5,265 nucleotides of DNA, taken from contig JBDNDK010000164.1 in assembly GCA_046719185.1 (NCBI GenBank), positions 1 through 5,265 of the forward strand. The letters are read 5' to 3'. This document shows positions 3,956 to 5,265 of this stretch, piece after piece. Numbering within the stretch: position 1 is the stretch's first letter; each line of letters begins with the position of its first letter. The position numbers and the translations under genes were made by a program. Under the pieces are notes generated by a model. That model worked only from the letters and a program-made list of their open reading frames with translations, searched no databases and was not told the origin of the DNA. The stretch is from JBDNDK01 sp046719185. GTDB lineage: Bacteria > Armatimonadota > UBA5829.

Positions 3956-5265
3956 ATGCCCTCTATCAGCTTTCCAAATATGTTTATGGAAATGACTGCA
4001 CTACTATTTATATGTGCAGCTGCTGGTTATTTGTCTATAAGATTAAAACAGCCTGTGATTTTAGGCTTTTTGGCAGTTGGTATTCTTATAGGTACTCTTC
4101 CTATAGGAAAAGAGACTGCAGAACATGTAGAATTGCTTGCAGAAATGGGTCTAGCACTTCTTCTATTCATTGTTGGACTCAAATTAGACCTCAATCTTAT
4201 TAGAAGAATGGGAAAAGTAGCTCTAGCTACTGGCTTAGGTCAAGTTTTATTTACCTCAATAGGTGGATACATACTAGGTATTTTGCTTGGATTAAATCAT
4301 ATCACCTCAATATATGTGGCTGTTGCTCTAACTTTCTCATCTACTATCATAATTGTAAAACTCTTATCAGATAAAAAAGAAGTTGATGCTTTGCATGGTC
4401 AGATTGCTATTGGTTTTTTGATTGTGCAGGATATTGTGGTTGTTTTGGCAATGATTGCTCTTTCTTCAATATCTGGAGACAACTCCCATAGTCTCGGTAT
4501 GCAAGCTTTATATGTTGTAACCAAGGGTGCAGTCCTGCTGACAAGCATTGCAGTAGTCAGTTTATTTATCATTCCAAAATTAATAATTCAGATTGCAAGA
4601 TCAATAGAGCTGTTGGTGCTTTTTGCAATTGCTTGGGCTTTGCTGTTGGCTAGTTTAGGCAGTGCTTTAGGATTTAGCCATGAAGTGGGTGCATTTCTGG
4701 CTGGTGTTTCTCTTGCATCTACTCCATTTAGAGAAATAATTGGTGCAAGACTAGTCAGCCTTAGAGACTTTTTATTGATGTTTTTCTTTATCAAACTTGG
4801 CTCAAGCTTAGATTTATCCTTGCTTGGTGCACAAGTAGGCACAGCTGTTCCATTGTCATTATTTGTTTTAATTGGAAACCCTATTATAGTAATGATAATA
4901 ATGGGTTTTATGGGATACAGAAAAAGAACAAGCTTTATGGCAGGATTGACGGTTGCCCAGATAAGTGAGTTCTCACTAATGCTAATGGCATTGGGATACA
5001 AAAAAGGACAAGTTGATGAATCTGCTGTAGGTTTGGTAACTCTGGTTGGATTAGTAACAATAAGCTTATCCACCTATATGATATTATACTCACAAGCAAT
5101 ATATGATAGGATTGGAAAATATCTACAGATATTTGAAAGAAAAACTCCTCATAAAGAACAACAAGATGACTCTACCAGCAATGAATCAGAACATGCTGAA
5201 ATTATATTGTATGGTTTGGGAAGATATGGAAGTGGTATTGCTCTAAATCTTAAAGAAAAAGGGAA
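3956..5265 (+). CDS. CPA2-family cation:proton antiporter (KefB/GerN-like), 3'-truncated
   Basis: This inner-membrane K+ or Na+/H+ exchanger is involved in pH and ion balance. The frame is open from the ATG to the right edge, giving 436 residues. The N-terminal Na_H_Exchanger domain (about 10-385) has the usual run of 12-13 hydrophobic helices. Recognisable family segments are AEMGLALLLFIVGLKLDL (62-79), FSSTIIIVKLLSDKKE (127-142), a QDIVVV motif with Gln158-Asp159 at the ion-exchange site of KefB/KefC-type proteins, HEVGAFLAGVSLAS (242-255), FFFIKLGSSLDL (277-288) and GLTVAQISEFSLML (330-343). A charged linker (about 393-413) leads into ILYGLGRYGSG (417-427), the GxGxxG nucleotide-binding start of a TrkA-N (RCK) domain, which points to gating by NAD(H) or a similar ligand. 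The rest of that domain, and any TrkA-C, lies outside. The start is the first ATG after an in-frame TAG (3905-3907); GGAAG at 3938-3942 is 13 nt away, a little far. Ion specificity cannot be read from the sequence. Confidence 0.93.
   Translation, partial: MPSISFPNMFMEMTALLFICAAAGYLSIRLKQPVILGFLAVGILIGTLPIGKETAEHVELLAEMGLALLLFIVGLKLDLNLIRRMGKVALATGLGQVLFTSIGGYILGILLGLNHITSIYVAVALTFSSTIIIVKLLSDKKEVDALHGQIAIGFLIVQDIVVVLAMIALSSISGDNSHSLGMQALYVVTKGAVLLTSIAVVSLFIIPKLIIQIARSIELLVLFAIAWALLLASLGSALGFSHEVGAFLAGVSLASTPFREIIGARLVSLRDFLLMFFFIKLGSSLDLSLLGAQVGTAVPLSLFVLIGNPIIVMIIMGFMGYRKRTSFMAGLTVAQISEFSLMLMALGYKKGQVDESAVGLVTLVGLVTISLSTYMILYSQAIYDRIGKYLQIFERKTPHKEQQDDSTSNESEHAEIILYGLGRYGSGIALNLKEKG

Noticed and set aside
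4588..5073. 161-codon open frame on - inside the antiporter gene
   Set aside because: It is antisense to conserved membrane helices of the antiporter; the product is a Pro/Asn/Thr-rich shadow of reversed hydrophobic codons with no motif.
1..5265. CRISPR array, tRNA or rRNA gene, insertion sequence
   Set aside because: No regularly spaced repeats, cloverleaf-like segment, rRNA signature, transposase frame or terminal inverted repeats were seen on either strand.

Overview
The window comes from an AT-rich bacterial genome (roughly one-third G+C by eye) with AGGAG-type Shine-Dalgarno sites. It joins the right-hand part of a prophage-like particle cluster to ordinary chromosomal genes. The species cannot be fixed from the sequence. 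The capsid is of the Mu gpT type, best known from Gram-negative hosts. The holin looks like the LLH type, common in phages of Firmicutes. The module is therefore mosaic and a poor guide to the host.

Left part (1-2418, all on +): the C-terminal five-sixths of a Mu gpT-like major capsid protein, cut by the left edge; two small genes in the head-tail connector/neck position; a strong intrinsic terminator folded into the 3' end of the second of these; then a two-gene lysis cassette, a one-pass holin-like protein overlapping by ATGA an Amidase_3 endolysin that has no signal peptide. The spacing is tight (3 nt, 1 nt, 29 nt, 4-nt overlap), as in a late morphogenesis operon. No tail gene lies between head completion and lysis, and none follows.

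Middle (2419-2970): a G+C-rich hairpin closes the late operon against a convergent small zinc-ribbon gene (-). A 285-bp AT-rich gap follows, with a 14-bp direct repeat and no convincing gene. The boundary between phage-derived and host DNA must lie at or after the endolysin and before yebC, but no attachment site or transposition end is proven.

Right part (2971-5265): yebC (YebC/PmpR/TACO1 family, -) and, divergent from it, a CPA2 (KefB/GerN-like) cation:proton antiporter gene (+) that runs off the right edge just inside its TrkA-N domain. The 229-bp divergent intergenic region holds a near-consensus sigma-70 promoter for the antiporter (TTGACT-17 nt-TATACT), a weaker promoter candidate for yebC, and three copies of TTAGAAT, two of which flank or overlap the antiporter -10 box.

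The most interesting signal is in the head-to-lysis junction. The 3' arm of the terminator (GCATAGCAGGCT) is perfectly complementary over 12 bases to a stretch inside the holin gene about 90 nt downstream, so read-through mRNA could refold and enclose the holin ribosome binding site. This suggests a possible RNA device controlling lysis.
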